Below are positions 37,823-46,326 of a stretch of 64,000 bases of DNA, piece by piece. Made by a program: the position numbers and the translations under genes. Each line of letters begins with the position of its first letter. Position 1 is the stretch's first letter. The notes under the pieces were generated by a model, which ran no database searches, had not been told where the DNA came from, and saw nothing but the letters and a program-made list of their open reading frames with translations. The stretch is from an archaeon (lineage in GTDB: Archaea; Nanobdellota; Nanobdellia; Woesearchaeales; UBA9642): positions 62,001 through 126,000 of the forward strand of contig JAGVGF010000003.1 of the NCBI GenBank assembly GCA_020057295.1, read 5' to 3'.

Positions 37823-38869
37823 ATGAAACAAATTGAAGAGCTCGTTGGAAAAAGCTATATGACATGTTCAGCATGTATGTCTGTATGGGCTGATGGTTTG
37901 AGCTGGGCCAATGCACATACTGAAGCAGTGACAACCAAACTTTCCGAGGCAGATAATATTATTGTATTATCCTGTCAAGTTACGGATTTAGCTGTACTGA
38001 GTGATTTACGAACCATAGAAAAATATCATTCAATGTTTCCTGAGAAGAATTTTTTCATTAGCGGATGTCTGGCAAAACGCGAAGATGTTTCATTGCCAAG
38101 TTTTGCTGAAAGATTAGATACTCCGCGAGAGAATTATCAATTCATAACTAATCGTCGACTTGTGAATTTCGAAAAACCTTTTTGGACTCCAGAATTTAGT
38201 GAACAAGATTCAGACAAGGTTGATGGACATCTATTCAGAGATATGTATCCATTGCGTATAAGCAAGGGTTGTCCAAAAAAGTGTTCTTATTGTACTATAA
38301 GAATTACACGCGGAGATTTCGAGAAATTAGAAACATCACTCTTGGAGAAAGAATTCTTGAAATTTGATGATATACTATTAATTGCAGACAGCCCGACGGT
38401 TAGTCAAATCAAACAATGGTATGGCATTGCATTGAAACATCAAAAACCTTTTTCGATAAGAAATGTCGAACCTTCTGTGACTGTGGCGTGTCGTGAAGAA
38501 TTAAATGATTTGGCAGATAAAGGATTGTTAAAGGTTTATCATTCTCCTGTTCAGAGTTCAAATCCCGAAGTTTTACTAGATATGCGTCGTCCTGTAAATG
38601 CGACTTTAGAAACTATGGCTATAGCTAGTGAATTAAAAAATAAAGGTGTGTATATAGCGACTAATATCATAATCGATTATAAAAACTATTCTCAAGATTT
38701 TAGCAAGATATATGCATTGTATGATTATGTTAGTTGGAATCCTCTATGGGATGGTGTTTGGAATAGAGATAAGGCCGAGAAAAGATTTGATTTGTATATT
38801 AATTCAGGGATAGTTCCTGGAGAAGTTGAAAGAGCACTTGTAAATTGTGGAAAATCATTATCAAAATAA
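37823..38869 (+). CDS. Radical SAM protein, MiaB/RimO-like, in the NAD operon
   Basis: A 348-aa protein with a methylthiotransferase layout: an N-terminal domain with three Cys positions (TCSAC, LSCQVTD, SGCLAKR; about 9, 47 and 77) that in MiaB bind an auxiliary Fe-S cluster, and a radical SAM core with CPKKCSYC (about 152-159). The C-terminal TRAM RNA-binding domain of MiaB/RimO is missing. I use the ATG at 37823 (CGGTGTGATTAAA). Its place between nadE and nadD suggests a nicotinamide-related or tRNA role; the true substrate is unknown. Confidence 0.8.
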   Translation: MKQIEELVGKSYMTCSACMSVWADGLSWANAHTEAVTTKLSEADNIIVLSCQVTDLAVLSDLRTIEKYHSMFPEKNFFISGCLAKREDVSLPSFAERLDTPRENYQFITNRRLVNFEKPFWTPEFSEQDSDKVDGHLFRDMYPLRISKGCPKKCSYCTIRITRGDFEKLETSLLEKEFLKFDDILLIADSPTVSQIKQWYGIALKHQKPFSIRNVEPSVTVACREELNDLADKGLLKVYHSPVQSSNPEVLLDMRRPVNATLETMAIASELKNKGVYIATNIIIDYKNYSQDFSKIYALYDYVSWNPLWDGVWNRDKAEKRFDLYINSGIVPGEVERALVNCGKSLSK

Positions 38870-38896
38870 AATTTAATAATTATTCGGAGGCAAAGT

Positions 38897-39901
38897 ATGA
38901 ATATAGGATTATATGGTGGAAGTTTTAATCCCGTGCATAATGCACATTTAGATATTATTAAAGATATCTTGTCAAAAAAACTCGTTGATCAAGTATGGAT
39001 TCTGCCTTGTAAGAATCATGCATTTGACAAAGAGTTGGCACCAATTGATAATCGTTTGGAAATGTTAGAGTTAGCTTTATCAGATTTAAAATCTGATTCT
39101 CATCTTCCTGTGAGAGTAGATTTGACAGAATTAGAGATGTCAGGAAAGAGTTATACTTCTGATACTGTAAAATTATTACGAGAAAAATATTCTTCTGAAA
39201 AATATAGATTTAGTTTTATTTGCGGTGCTGATGTCTTGCCCACATTTGATAAATGGCATGATGTTGAATATATTAAAAAAACCCTTCCAATAATTTTAGT
39301 CAAACGTCCAGGATACATTATTAATTCAACTATAAGAGAAAATTTGCTCCTAGATGCAATAATAGAAAATGATAGCAATATATCTTCTTCTATAATAAGA
39401 GAGCGTATAGCGTTGAATAAATCTCTCGCGGATCTTGTTCCGCAAAAAGTAGAAGAATATATAAATATTCATAAATTATACTCTAACATGGTCAGATATA
39501 CTAATCCTGCAAGTACTGTAGATTTAATAGTTCCAACACAAAAAGGAATAGTTTTCATTAAAAGAAAACATCCTCCATTCAAGGGTAAATGGGCTTTTCC
39601 AGGAGGATATCTTAACACTGATAAAGAGACTTTAGAAGAAGCAGGTGTCAGAGAGCTTTTTGAAGAAACACATCTTGTCGCAAAGCCAGAAGACTTAGTG
39701 TTGATGGGTGCATATTCTGAACCTAAACGCGATCCGCGCGGACATGTCATTGCTCATGCTTATATCGTAACAAAATTTTCTGGGACATTAAAAGCAGATG
39801 ATGATGCAGCTGAAATCGCTGTGTTTAAAATCAAACCTGAAGATTTGGCTTTTGACCATTCAAGAGTATATGATGATTACATTAAAAAATATGGTGTATA
39901 A
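38897..39901 (+). CDS. nadD: Bifunctional NaMN adenylyltransferase (NadD type) - Nudix hydrolase
   Basis: A 334-aa fusion. The first ~195 residues are a NadD-type adenylyltransferase: GGSFNPVHNAHL (H-x-x-H, about 7-18) and ISSSIIRERI (about 160) bind ATP and substrate. Residues about 200-334 are a Nudix domain with AFPGGYLNT...EEAGVRELFEETHL, of the ADP-ribose pyrophosphatase type. Cyanobacterial and Francisella fusions instead use NadM. Archaea normally use NadM, so the NadD type is unusual. The ribosome site is CGGAGG; nadK starts 1 nt after the stop. Confidence 0.88.
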   Translation: MNIGLYGGSFNPVHNAHLDIIKDILSKKLVDQVWILPCKNHAFDKELAPIDNRLEMLELALSDLKSDSHLPVRVDLTELEMSGKSYTSDTVKLLREKYSSEKYRFSFICGADVLPTFDKWHDVEYIKKTLPIILVKRPGYIINSTIRENLLLDAIIENDSNISSSIIRERIALNKSLADLVPQKVEEYINIHKLYSNMVRYTNPASTVDLIVPTQKGIVFIKRKHPPFKGKWAFPGGYLNTDKETLEEAGVRELFEETHLVAKPEDLVLMGAYSEPKRDPRGHVIAHAYIVTKFSGTLKADDDAAEIAVFKIKPEDLAFDHSRVYDDYIKKYGV

Positions 39902-39902
39902 C

Positions 39903-40772
39903 ATGAATATAAAAAATGTTTTAATAACCACTAAGCAAACAGCCTTAGAATATTATAGGCAAAATTATGATGTTCCGGAGGAAGTAATTCCTGCTGATTT
40001 GTTAGTGTCTAAAAAGCGAGAGCATTCTGAGCATTATAATTCTATAAAAATAATTAAAGATGCTTTAGAGAAACATAACATATCTTATCATGTTGTGTAC
40101 ATGCCTTATGCTGCGCACGAGGAGTTTATTGGCAGAGATCTTGTTATAGCTGTTGGTGGCGATGGTACTGTATTAAATACGGCTAGATATATCAGAGATA
40201 ATACTCCTTTACTAACTGTGAAATCAGAAGGTGATAGTGTGGGTGCTTTGTGTACTATTAAAGCCAAAGACTTTGTTGAAACTTTTGAAAAGATACTTTC
40301 TGGAAATTTTAGGATAGAATTATGGAATAGAGCTGAAGGAAAATTTGGTAACAAAACAGACATAGCTCTTAATGAAATAGCTATAGGAACCAAACATTTT
40401 AACGGTATGGCCACTTATGAAGTAAAGTTTGGTGATAAGAAAGAAATTCAGAGAAGCAGTAAAATAATTGTCAGTACAGGTGCAGGATCAACAGGATGGT
40501 ATAATAATATTCATAACAGTAACGGCGTATTTCATCCATCAATATCGGAATTAAGGTTTACAGTATCAGAGAGTATCAAGTCGCATAATTATAAGATGTT
40601 GCATGGTCATGTCATGCCCGGAGATGTTTTAGAGATAGTGTCTTTGATGGATACTGAAGGAACTATAAGTTTTGATGGTGATAAAAATAAGCGCATGTAT
40701 AATTTTCCTATTGGTCAAAAGATTTGTATAAAAATTTCTGACAAGCCGTTACATATGATTTTTACTAAATAA
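39903..40772 (+). CDS. nadK: NAD kinase
   Basis: A 289-aa enzyme phosphorylating NAD to NADP. AVGGDGTVL (about 79-87) is the GGDGT motif; NEIAIG (about 157) and STGAGSTGWY (about 191) match the NE and conserved Gly-rich segments of the family. The track's longer start lies inside nadD; the ATG at 39903 is 1 nt after its stop, consistent with coupled translation. The N-terminal 60 residues are longer than in most archaeal NadK. Confidence 0.9.
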   Translation: MNIKNVLITTKQTALEYYRQNYDVPEEVIPADLLVSKKREHSEHYNSIKIIKDALEKHNISYHVVYMPYAAHEEFIGRDLVIAVGGDGTVLNTARYIRDNTPLLTVKSEGDSVGALCTIKAKDFVETFEKILSGNFRIELWNRAEGKFGNKTDIALNEIAIGTKHFNGMATYEVKFGDKKEIQRSSKIIVSTGAGSTGWYNNIHNSNGVFHPSISELRFTVSESIKSHNYKMLHGHVMPGDVLEIVSLMDTEGTISFDGDKNKRMYNFPIGQKICIKISDKPLHMIFTK

Positions 40773-40823
40773 TAATTCAGTTTAGTTATAGTTTATTTAG
40801 CTGTATATCAAGATGAGATAAAA

Positions 40824-41285
40824 ATGAAATATATTGAATGCCCGGAAAATTATGAGAAAGAATTAAATTCGCCAGTTTCTCTCTTCATTGCTGGAGGTAT
40901 CACTGGTTGTACTAATTGGCAGAACAAATTTATTGAGCTGCTTAAAGATGAAGATGTTGTTTTATTAAATCCTAGAAGAAAGATATTCTCTGAAAATGAT
41001 CCTAGCATTTCTGAACAGCAGATACTGTGGGAACATGTTTATCTAAAAAGTGCTGATGCGACTTCTTTTTGGTTTACTCCAGAAACGTTATGTCCTATAA
41101 CTCTATTCGAGTTAGGAAAACAACTTTCATTGAACAAGCCGTTGTTTGTAGGCATACATCCTGAATATGCTAGGAAAAAGGATTTGGAGATTCAGGTGAA
41201 ACTTATAAGACCAGATATTAAGATAGTATACGATCTAGAATCTCTTTCTTCTCAAGTAAAGAACTGGCTTAAGCAAAAAATTTAG
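40824..41285 (+). CDS. Nucleoside 2-deoxyribosyltransferase-like protein
   Basis: A 153-aa protein with FIAGGITGCTNWQ (about 21-33), LLNPRR (about 50), and an FE segment in ITLFELGKQLSLNKPLFVG (about 93-111), which match the nucleoside deoxyribosyltransferase-like family: a Rossmann-like fold with a catalytic Glu. As the last gene of the NAD chain it might cleave or transfer the ribose of a nicotinamide or purine nucleoside; that is inference. Site GATGAGAT; the gap to nadK is 51 nt. Confidence 0.75.
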   Translation: MKYIECPENYEKELNSPVSLFIAGGITGCTNWQNKFIELLKDEDVVLLNPRRKIFSENDPSISEQQILWEHVYLKSADATSFWFTPETLCPITLFELGKQLSLNKPLFVGIHPEYARKKDLEIQVKLIRPDIKIVYDLESLSSQVKNWLKQKI

Positions 41286-41317
41286 ATGTACAAATTTTTA
41301 TAATTATATTCTTTTGT

Positions 41318-42817
41318 TTAATCTACTTGTTTTTTCTCTGCTGCTAGAATCATATTAGTAGGAGGATATTCTATTTTCTCTAAGTTCTTTCCGTTCATTA
41401 CGTATAAATTAACTTTTCCCGTATACATTTTATCTATAATATATTTACTACTAAATGTTTTTGAACCATTAACTACTCTATATCCGATTTTGTTCAATTT
41501 TTTTGTCCAATCACTAAAACTCCAGAATCCAAATTCTTCGTGCATTTCACTCTTCCAATTATCCGTGTAGTTCATTTTACTTATGTACTCGTATGCATTC
41601 TGTAAGGTTGTTTTGATATATGTTTTGTTTTTTATAACTGTTTTAATATAGGTTATTTTTCTCTTATTGAAATCTTTGACAAACTGGAAAAATTTATGGT
41701 ATGTTGATAGTTGGTTTATTTTTCCAGAACTTTTTCCATCTGTGCTATTTAAATCCATATAGACTATTTTCTCTCCATGTTCTGGTCCGACCACATCACG
41801 TATTATTATTCTTCCACCATCTAATAACTGGTTATGCGTATGTTCCAAAACTTTTACAAGTTCTTTTTCACCAATATATGAGTACACTTCATGAAGAACT
41901 GAAGAGTATATAAATGAATTTATAGTGTTATTCTTAAAATTCTGATCCATGATATTTCTTCTATAAAAAAACACGAAAGGATTGGAGTAATCCTGTAACT
42001 TACAATATTCGTAGAATTTTCTTGTAGCTTCAATGCCTATTATATCTGATTCTGGAAAATTCTTTGCTAACAAGTTAATCAACGCTCCAGTTCCGCATCC
42101 AACATCAACAATTTTTCCTTCGCAAATGAAAGGCTTTATATCATTAAATTTGAATTCCATATTCTGGTCCATTCCTTTAGCATATGTTCCATAATCTCTG
42201 GTGTCTGTTATATCTGCATCTTCATTTAGTAATCCGTCCGAAAATAATTCTATTATTAAATCTCCTACATTATATTCTAAGAATATGTCTTGGGTTGCTG
42301 ATGAAGCATATTTTTTCCAATTATTGTCATTTTTCCAGTTTTTTCCTGATTTAACTAATATATTGATTACCTCAAAAGGTCTTAATGTTGAATACTTATT
42401 TTTTCTTTCATCTAAAAGTTCTGCTGGTAAATTTTTGAATTTTAATTTCCTAAATTGTTTAATAACATCTGGTGTAGAACAAGCAAGTATAGTGTTTGCT
42501 GGAGTTAATTTTTCCTGTCCTTGATAGAATATCTGACTTATTATGTATTTAGCGAATTTCTCTGTCTGTTGAACATCTGGTACAGGATATATTTTAACTT
42601 CACAGCCGAGATCCCTAGATAATTTTTCTATTGCCATAGATCTTAAGTATAAAGGCACAGGATTTCTTCTGGTGTTCGAATGATTTGCCGATGTTATTGC
42701 AAATATTATTTTATCAACTTTTAATCCATCAATACCTTGATCAACTATTGATCTTAAGTAAGTGTATTGAAAATTTGTTAACATATGATGTCTTCCAGGG
42801 AATAATATGCTTACCAT
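41318..42817 (-). CDS. NadM-like domain fused to a SAM methyltransferase
   Basis: A 499-aa protein. Residues 1-190 resemble archaeal NMN adenylyltransferase: FPGRHHMLTNFQ aligns with GRFQPFHNGH, and TSANHSNTRRNPVPLYLR with the GSAQ.SHT..NPF..GER segment, followed by YPVPDV. The HxGH histidines are not conserved, so adenylyl transfer may be lost. Residues about 235-400 are a class I methyltransferase with VDVGCGTGALI (motif I) and GIEAT (acidic end of strand 2). Leaderless start with ATTTAAAT about 24 nt upstream, divergent from nrtR. A role in nicotinamide metabolism is inferred from the island. Confidence 0.7.
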   Translation of the reverse strand: MVSILFPGRHHMLTNFQYTYLRSIVDQGIDGLKVDKIIFAITSANHSNTRRNPVPLYLRSMAIEKLSRDLGCEVKIYPVPDVQQTEKFAKYIISQIFYQGQEKLTPANTILACSTPDVIKQFRKLKFKNLPAELLDERKNKYSTLRPFEVINILVKSGKNWKNDNNWKKYASSATQDIFLEYNVGDLIIELFSDGLLNEDADITDTRDYGTYAKGMDQNMEFKFNDIKPFICEGKIVDVGCGTGALINLLAKNFPESDIIGIEATRKFYEYCKLQDYSNPFVFFYRRNIMDQNFKNNTINSFIYSSVLHEVYSYIGEKELVKVLEHTHNQLLDGGRIIIRDVVGPEHGEKIVYMDLNSTDGKSSGKINQLSTYHKFFQFVKDFNKRKITYIKTVIKNKTYIKTTLQNAYEYISKMNYTDNWKSEMHEEFGFWSFSDWTKKLNKIGYRVVNGSKTFSSKYIIDKMYTGKVNLYVMNGKNLEKIEYPPTNMILAAEKKQVD

Positions 42818-42847
42818 ACCATTATAAAAACCTAAACATTTAAATAC

Positions 42848-42870
42848 CTTATTGTTTTATAGACATGAAG
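42848..42870. promoter_or_regulatory. NAD-regulon operator O5 (nrtR promoter)
   Basis: CTTATTGT-tttatag-ACATGAAG, three mismatches from the consensus over both halves, with the same N7 spacing. It lies between the divergent TATA boxes and the nrtR start, so autoregulation, and control of the methyltransferase gene, is plausible. It is the weakest of the five sites. Confidence 0.5.
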
Positions 42871-42902
42871 TCAAATTAAAGCTGAAAATTAAAGGTGTTG
42901 GG

Positions 42903-43562
42903 ATGGATAACGAGTTGTCTAAATATGAAAAGCCTTCTGTAACTGTAGATACGGTTATTTTTAGTATAAAAGAAAATGATTTGAAAGTTTTATTAGTAAA
43001 AAGATCTTCTTCTCCGTTTAAGGATAAGTGGGCTATTCCTGGAGGATTTGTCAAGATTGATCAATCTCTAGAAGATGCTGCAAAATTTAAATTAGAAGAA
43101 AAGACAGGCGTTAAAGATGTATATTTAGAACAATTATACTCTTTTGGCAGTCCTAAAAGAGATCCTAGGGGACGAGTTATAACAGTAACATATTTTGCAT
43201 TAATAAATTCTGATAATGTAAAGCTTAAAGGCGATGATGCTAAGTGGTTTTCCATTACTGAATTACCACAAGTTGCATTCGATCATAATACAATATTAGA
43301 TTATGCATTAAAAAGATTAAAATGGAAATTTGAGTATACCGTTGTAGCATTTTCTTTACTACCTAAAAAATTCACTATGACTCAAGTTCAAGATTTATAT
43401 GAAATTGTTTTTAATCAAAAATTTGATAAGAGAAATTTTAGAAAGAAAATTTTATCTCTTAATATCCTTGAAGAACAGGAAGTTATGAGGAACGTTTCAT
43501 TTAGACCGCCACAATTATATTCTCTAAAAGCAAATATTGGAGAGATAGTTAATATTTTGTAA
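42903..43562 (+). CDS. nrtR: NrtR-type Nudix-related transcriptional regulator
   Basis: A 219-aa protein: Nudix domain (about 12-140) followed by a winged-helix C-terminal domain (about 150-219, MTQVQDLYEIVFNQKFDKRNFRKKI). The Nudix box AIPGGFV...SLEDAAKFKLEEKTGV has lost the RE of RExxEE, as in regulators that bind ADP-ribose-type ligands without hydrolysis. I use the ATG at 42903 behind AAAGGTGTTGGG. Bacterial NrtR represses NAD genes; the five palindromes in the island are the predicted targets. Confidence 0.88.
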   Translation: MDNELSKYEKPSVTVDTVIFSIKENDLKVLLVKRSSSPFKDKWAIPGGFVKIDQSLEDAAKFKLEEKTGVKDVYLEQLYSFGSPKRDPRGRVITVTYFALINSDNVKLKGDDAKWFSITELPQVAFDHNTILDYALKRLKWKFEYTVVAFSLLPKKFTMTQVQDLYEIVFNQKFDKRNFRKKILSLNILEEQEVMRNVSFRPPQLYSLKANIGEIVNIL

Positions 43563-43583
43563 ATCGCTTATTTTGTGAACATT

Positions 43584-45461
43584 ATGAATAACACTCTAGA
43601 TTATAAAAAGATTGGATTGAAGGCCGGTTTGGAGATTCATCAGCAGCTTGATACGAAGAAATTATTTTGTGATTGTCCTTCTGAAATGAGAGATGATTCT
43701 CCTGATAAGACTGTTAAAAGAGTTTTGAGAGCGATTGCTGGAGAGACAGGAGATGTTGATATTGCCGCGAAAGCAGAAATGGAAAAAGGCAAAAATTTTG
43801 TGTTCGAATATTATGATGACACAACATGTCTTGTGGAATTGGATGAAGAACCTCCACATGCGATTAATAATGATGCTTTGAATGTTGTTCTGCAATTTTC
43901 TAAAATTGTTGATGCACAAGTTGTTGATCAAGTTCATGTTATGAGAAAGACTGTTGTTGATGGAAGTAATGTTTCAGGATTTCAAAGGACAGCTCTTGTT
44001 GCAAGAAATGGAATAATGCCTGTAGATATCTCAGAAGGATCTGAGTCTAAATCGGAATCAAGAATTTTGAATGTTGCTATTGATACTTTATGTATTGAAG
44101 AGGATGCTGCTCGTATAATTAAAAGAGAAGCAGGACAAGACATTTACCGATTAGATAGACTAGGAATTCCATTAATTGAAATTGCAACAGGTCCTGACAT
44201 GAAAACTCCTAAAGAGGTCAAAGAGGTTGCTGCACACATTGGAATGTTGCTCAGAAGTACAGGAAAAGTAAAGAGAGGTTTAGGAACAATCAGACAAGAT
44301 GTGAATGTTTCTATCGAGAGTGGTGCAAGGGCAGAAATTAAAGGTGTTCAAGATTTAAGATTAATCGATACTGTTGTTGAGTTGGAAGCATTACGTCAAG
44401 TTAACATGCTTAAATTACGTGAAGAGATGCGTGTAAAAGGAATTAAAATCGAAAATTTAAATGATGAAGTTAAAGATTTTACTGAAGATTTCAGAACTGT
44501 TCAAAAAGGGTTCATAAAAACAGGAATAGATTCTGGACTTAAAATATACGGTAAATCTTACGCATTATTCAAAGGATTCTTTGGTTATGAGATAAATCCT
44601 GGCAGAAGATTTGGCACAGAATTAAGTGATAGAATTAAAGTTTTAGGATTAAACGGTCTTATTCACTCGGACGAAGTTTTAGAAAAATACGGAATAATTG
44701 ATATAGTTCAACATATTTATCATAAATGTGAATTGGGTTCAGATGATGGCATAATATTTATTCTAGGTTCTGAAGATAAATGTTTATTAGCATTCAAAAA
44801 AATTGATGATTCAATAAAATATTTTTTAGAAAAAGGTTTATCTAAAGAAGTAAGAAATGCGAAAGAAGACGGAACATCACAATTCTTAAGACCTATGCCG
44901 GGAAGTAGTAGAATGTATCCAGAAACAGATATTCCGGTAATACATCCAACATTAGAAGGTGTTGGGATGCCAGAATTAATTAAGGATAAGACAGAAAGAT
45001 TTGTTAAAGATTATGGATTACCAAAACAGGTTGCTAAAGAATTAATCTTTGAACCAAATTTCGAACTATTCGTTAAGAAATATCCTCAAATAAAGGCGGT
45101 AACTATTGCTGAAGGTTTAGATAGTATGTTAAAAGATCTTAAAACAAGATACTCCTTGGATGTTCAACCATCATTCGAACAATACGATCAAATATTTTCT
45201 AAATTAAATACGGGCGATATTGCAAAGGAAGCATTATTTGAGATTTTACTTGCTATTGGAAAAAACGAACAAGGAAAAATTATTGATTTCTCAAAATATC
45301 AAACTAATGAAGATGAAGTTATAGAATTTATTACTCGAACAATCTCTGAAAAACCTGGATTGAATAGCAATGCTATTATGGGTTTAGTAATGAAAGAATA
45401 TCGTGGAAAGTTTTCAGGACAAAAAATACTTGAATTAATTAAGAAATACAAAGGAGAATAA
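43584..45461 (+). CDS. gatE: Glu-tRNA(Gln) amidotransferase subunit E
   Basis: A 625-aa kinase/amidotransferase subunit acting with GatD on misacylated Glu-tRNA(Gln), an archaea-specific route. GLKAGLEIHQQLDTKKLFCDCPSE (about 9-30) is the GatB/E signature; an inserted AspRS-like domain is in the middle and YqeY-like helices at the end (about 560-625). The ATG at 43584 with an A/T-rich box about 29 nt upstream is preferred over GTG 43575. Confidence 0.94.
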   Translation: MNNTLDYKKIGLKAGLEIHQQLDTKKLFCDCPSEMRDDSPDKTVKRVLRAIAGETGDVDIAAKAEMEKGKNFVFEYYDDTTCLVELDEEPPHAINNDALNVVLQFSKIVDAQVVDQVHVMRKTVVDGSNVSGFQRTALVARNGIMPVDISEGSESKSESRILNVAIDTLCIEEDAARIIKREAGQDIYRLDRLGIPLIEIATGPDMKTPKEVKEVAAHIGMLLRSTGKVKRGLGTIRQDVNVSIESGARAEIKGVQDLRLIDTVVELEALRQVNMLKLREEMRVKGIKIENLNDEVKDFTEDFRTVQKGFIKTGIDSGLKIYGKSYALFKGFFGYEINPGRRFGTELSDRIKVLGLNGLIHSDEVLEKYGIIDIVQHIYHKCELGSDDGIIFILGSEDKCLLAFKKIDDSIKYFLEKGLSKEVRNAKEDGTSQFLRPMPGSSRMYPETDIPVIHPTLEGVGMPELIKDKTERFVKDYGLPKQVAKELIFEPNFELFVKKYPQIKAVTIAEGLDSMLKDLKTRYSLDVQPSFEQYDQIFSKLNTGDIAKEALFEILLAIGKNEQGKIIDFSKYQTNEDEVIEFITRTISEKPGLNSNAIMGLVMKEYRGKFSGQKILELIKKYKGE

Positions 45462-45462
45462 T

Positions 45463-46326
45463 ATGATTATTGAACTCAGCTTGATATTCGCTTTTCTTGC
45501 AATGTTTTCTTGGGGGATTGGAGATTTTCTTATACAAAAAGTTACACGAAAATTAGGCGATCTAGAGACTCTTACATGGATAGGTGTTGTAGGAAGTATA
45601 TTCTTGCTTCCTTTTGTTTGGAAAGATATAACTCTATTTTCTATTCCTGGGAATATGTTTCTAATAATAGGACTTGGCGTAATAACATTTATCGCTGCAA
45701 TACTTAATTTTGAAGCGTTGAAGAAAGGAAAGATTTCTGTTGTCGATGTAGTACTAGAAATTGAACTACCTATAACAATAGCTTTAGGATTTATATTTTT
45801 AGGAGAGACATTAACAACAATTCAGGCAATAATTATATTCTTTATATTGTGTGGAATAATATTAATAGCAACACAATCATTCAGTCACTTTAAAGCAAGA
45901 ATAGAACGAGGAGTTATAATAGCAATAATTGCATCAATATTTATGGGTGGAGTAAATTTCTTGACAGGTGTATCGGCAAAACAAATAACTCCTTTAATGG
46001 CTGTATGGGGGCCATGGGTGGTTTTTACAATAATATGTGTGATTGTGATATTGTTTAGAGAGGGTCCAAGAAATCTTATTAAAAATGCTTCAGAAAATAA
46101 AAAATTAATACTTTGGATGGGTATCATAGATACGCTCGCATGGGTATTTTATGCATTTGCAGTTCAAGATTATGAAATTTCTATAGTTACTGCAATCACA
46201 GAAAGTTATCCTGCAATAGCATTAATACTTGGTGTTTGGTTAAATAAAGAGAGAATATTATCTCATCAATGGATTGGTGCCGCTTTAGCTTTAATATGTA
46301 GTGTGCTTCTTGCCACTACACTTTAA
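45463..46326 (+). CDS. EamA/DMT-family transporter
   Basis: A 287-aa membrane protein with ten hydrophobic segments in two homologous halves, typical of drug/metabolite transporters. The PALP-like end of the first EamA repeat is seen in LPITIALGFIFLGETLTTIQ (about 105-125), and the second in ESYPAIALILGVWLNKE. It starts 1 nt after gatE, behind AAAGGAG. The substrate is unknown. Confidence 0.82.
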   Translation: MIIELSLIFAFLAMFSWGIGDFLIQKVTRKLGDLETLTWIGVVGSIFLLPFVWKDITLFSIPGNMFLIIGLGVITFIAAILNFEALKKGKISVVDVVLEIELPITIALGFIFLGETLTTIQAIIIFFILCGIILIATQSFSHFKARIERGVIIAIIASIFMGGVNFLTGVSAKQITPLMAVWGPWVVFTIICVIVILFREGPRNLIKNASENKKLILWMGIIDTLAWVFYAFAVQDYEISIVTAITESYPAIALILGVWLNKERILSHQWIGAALALICSVLLATTL

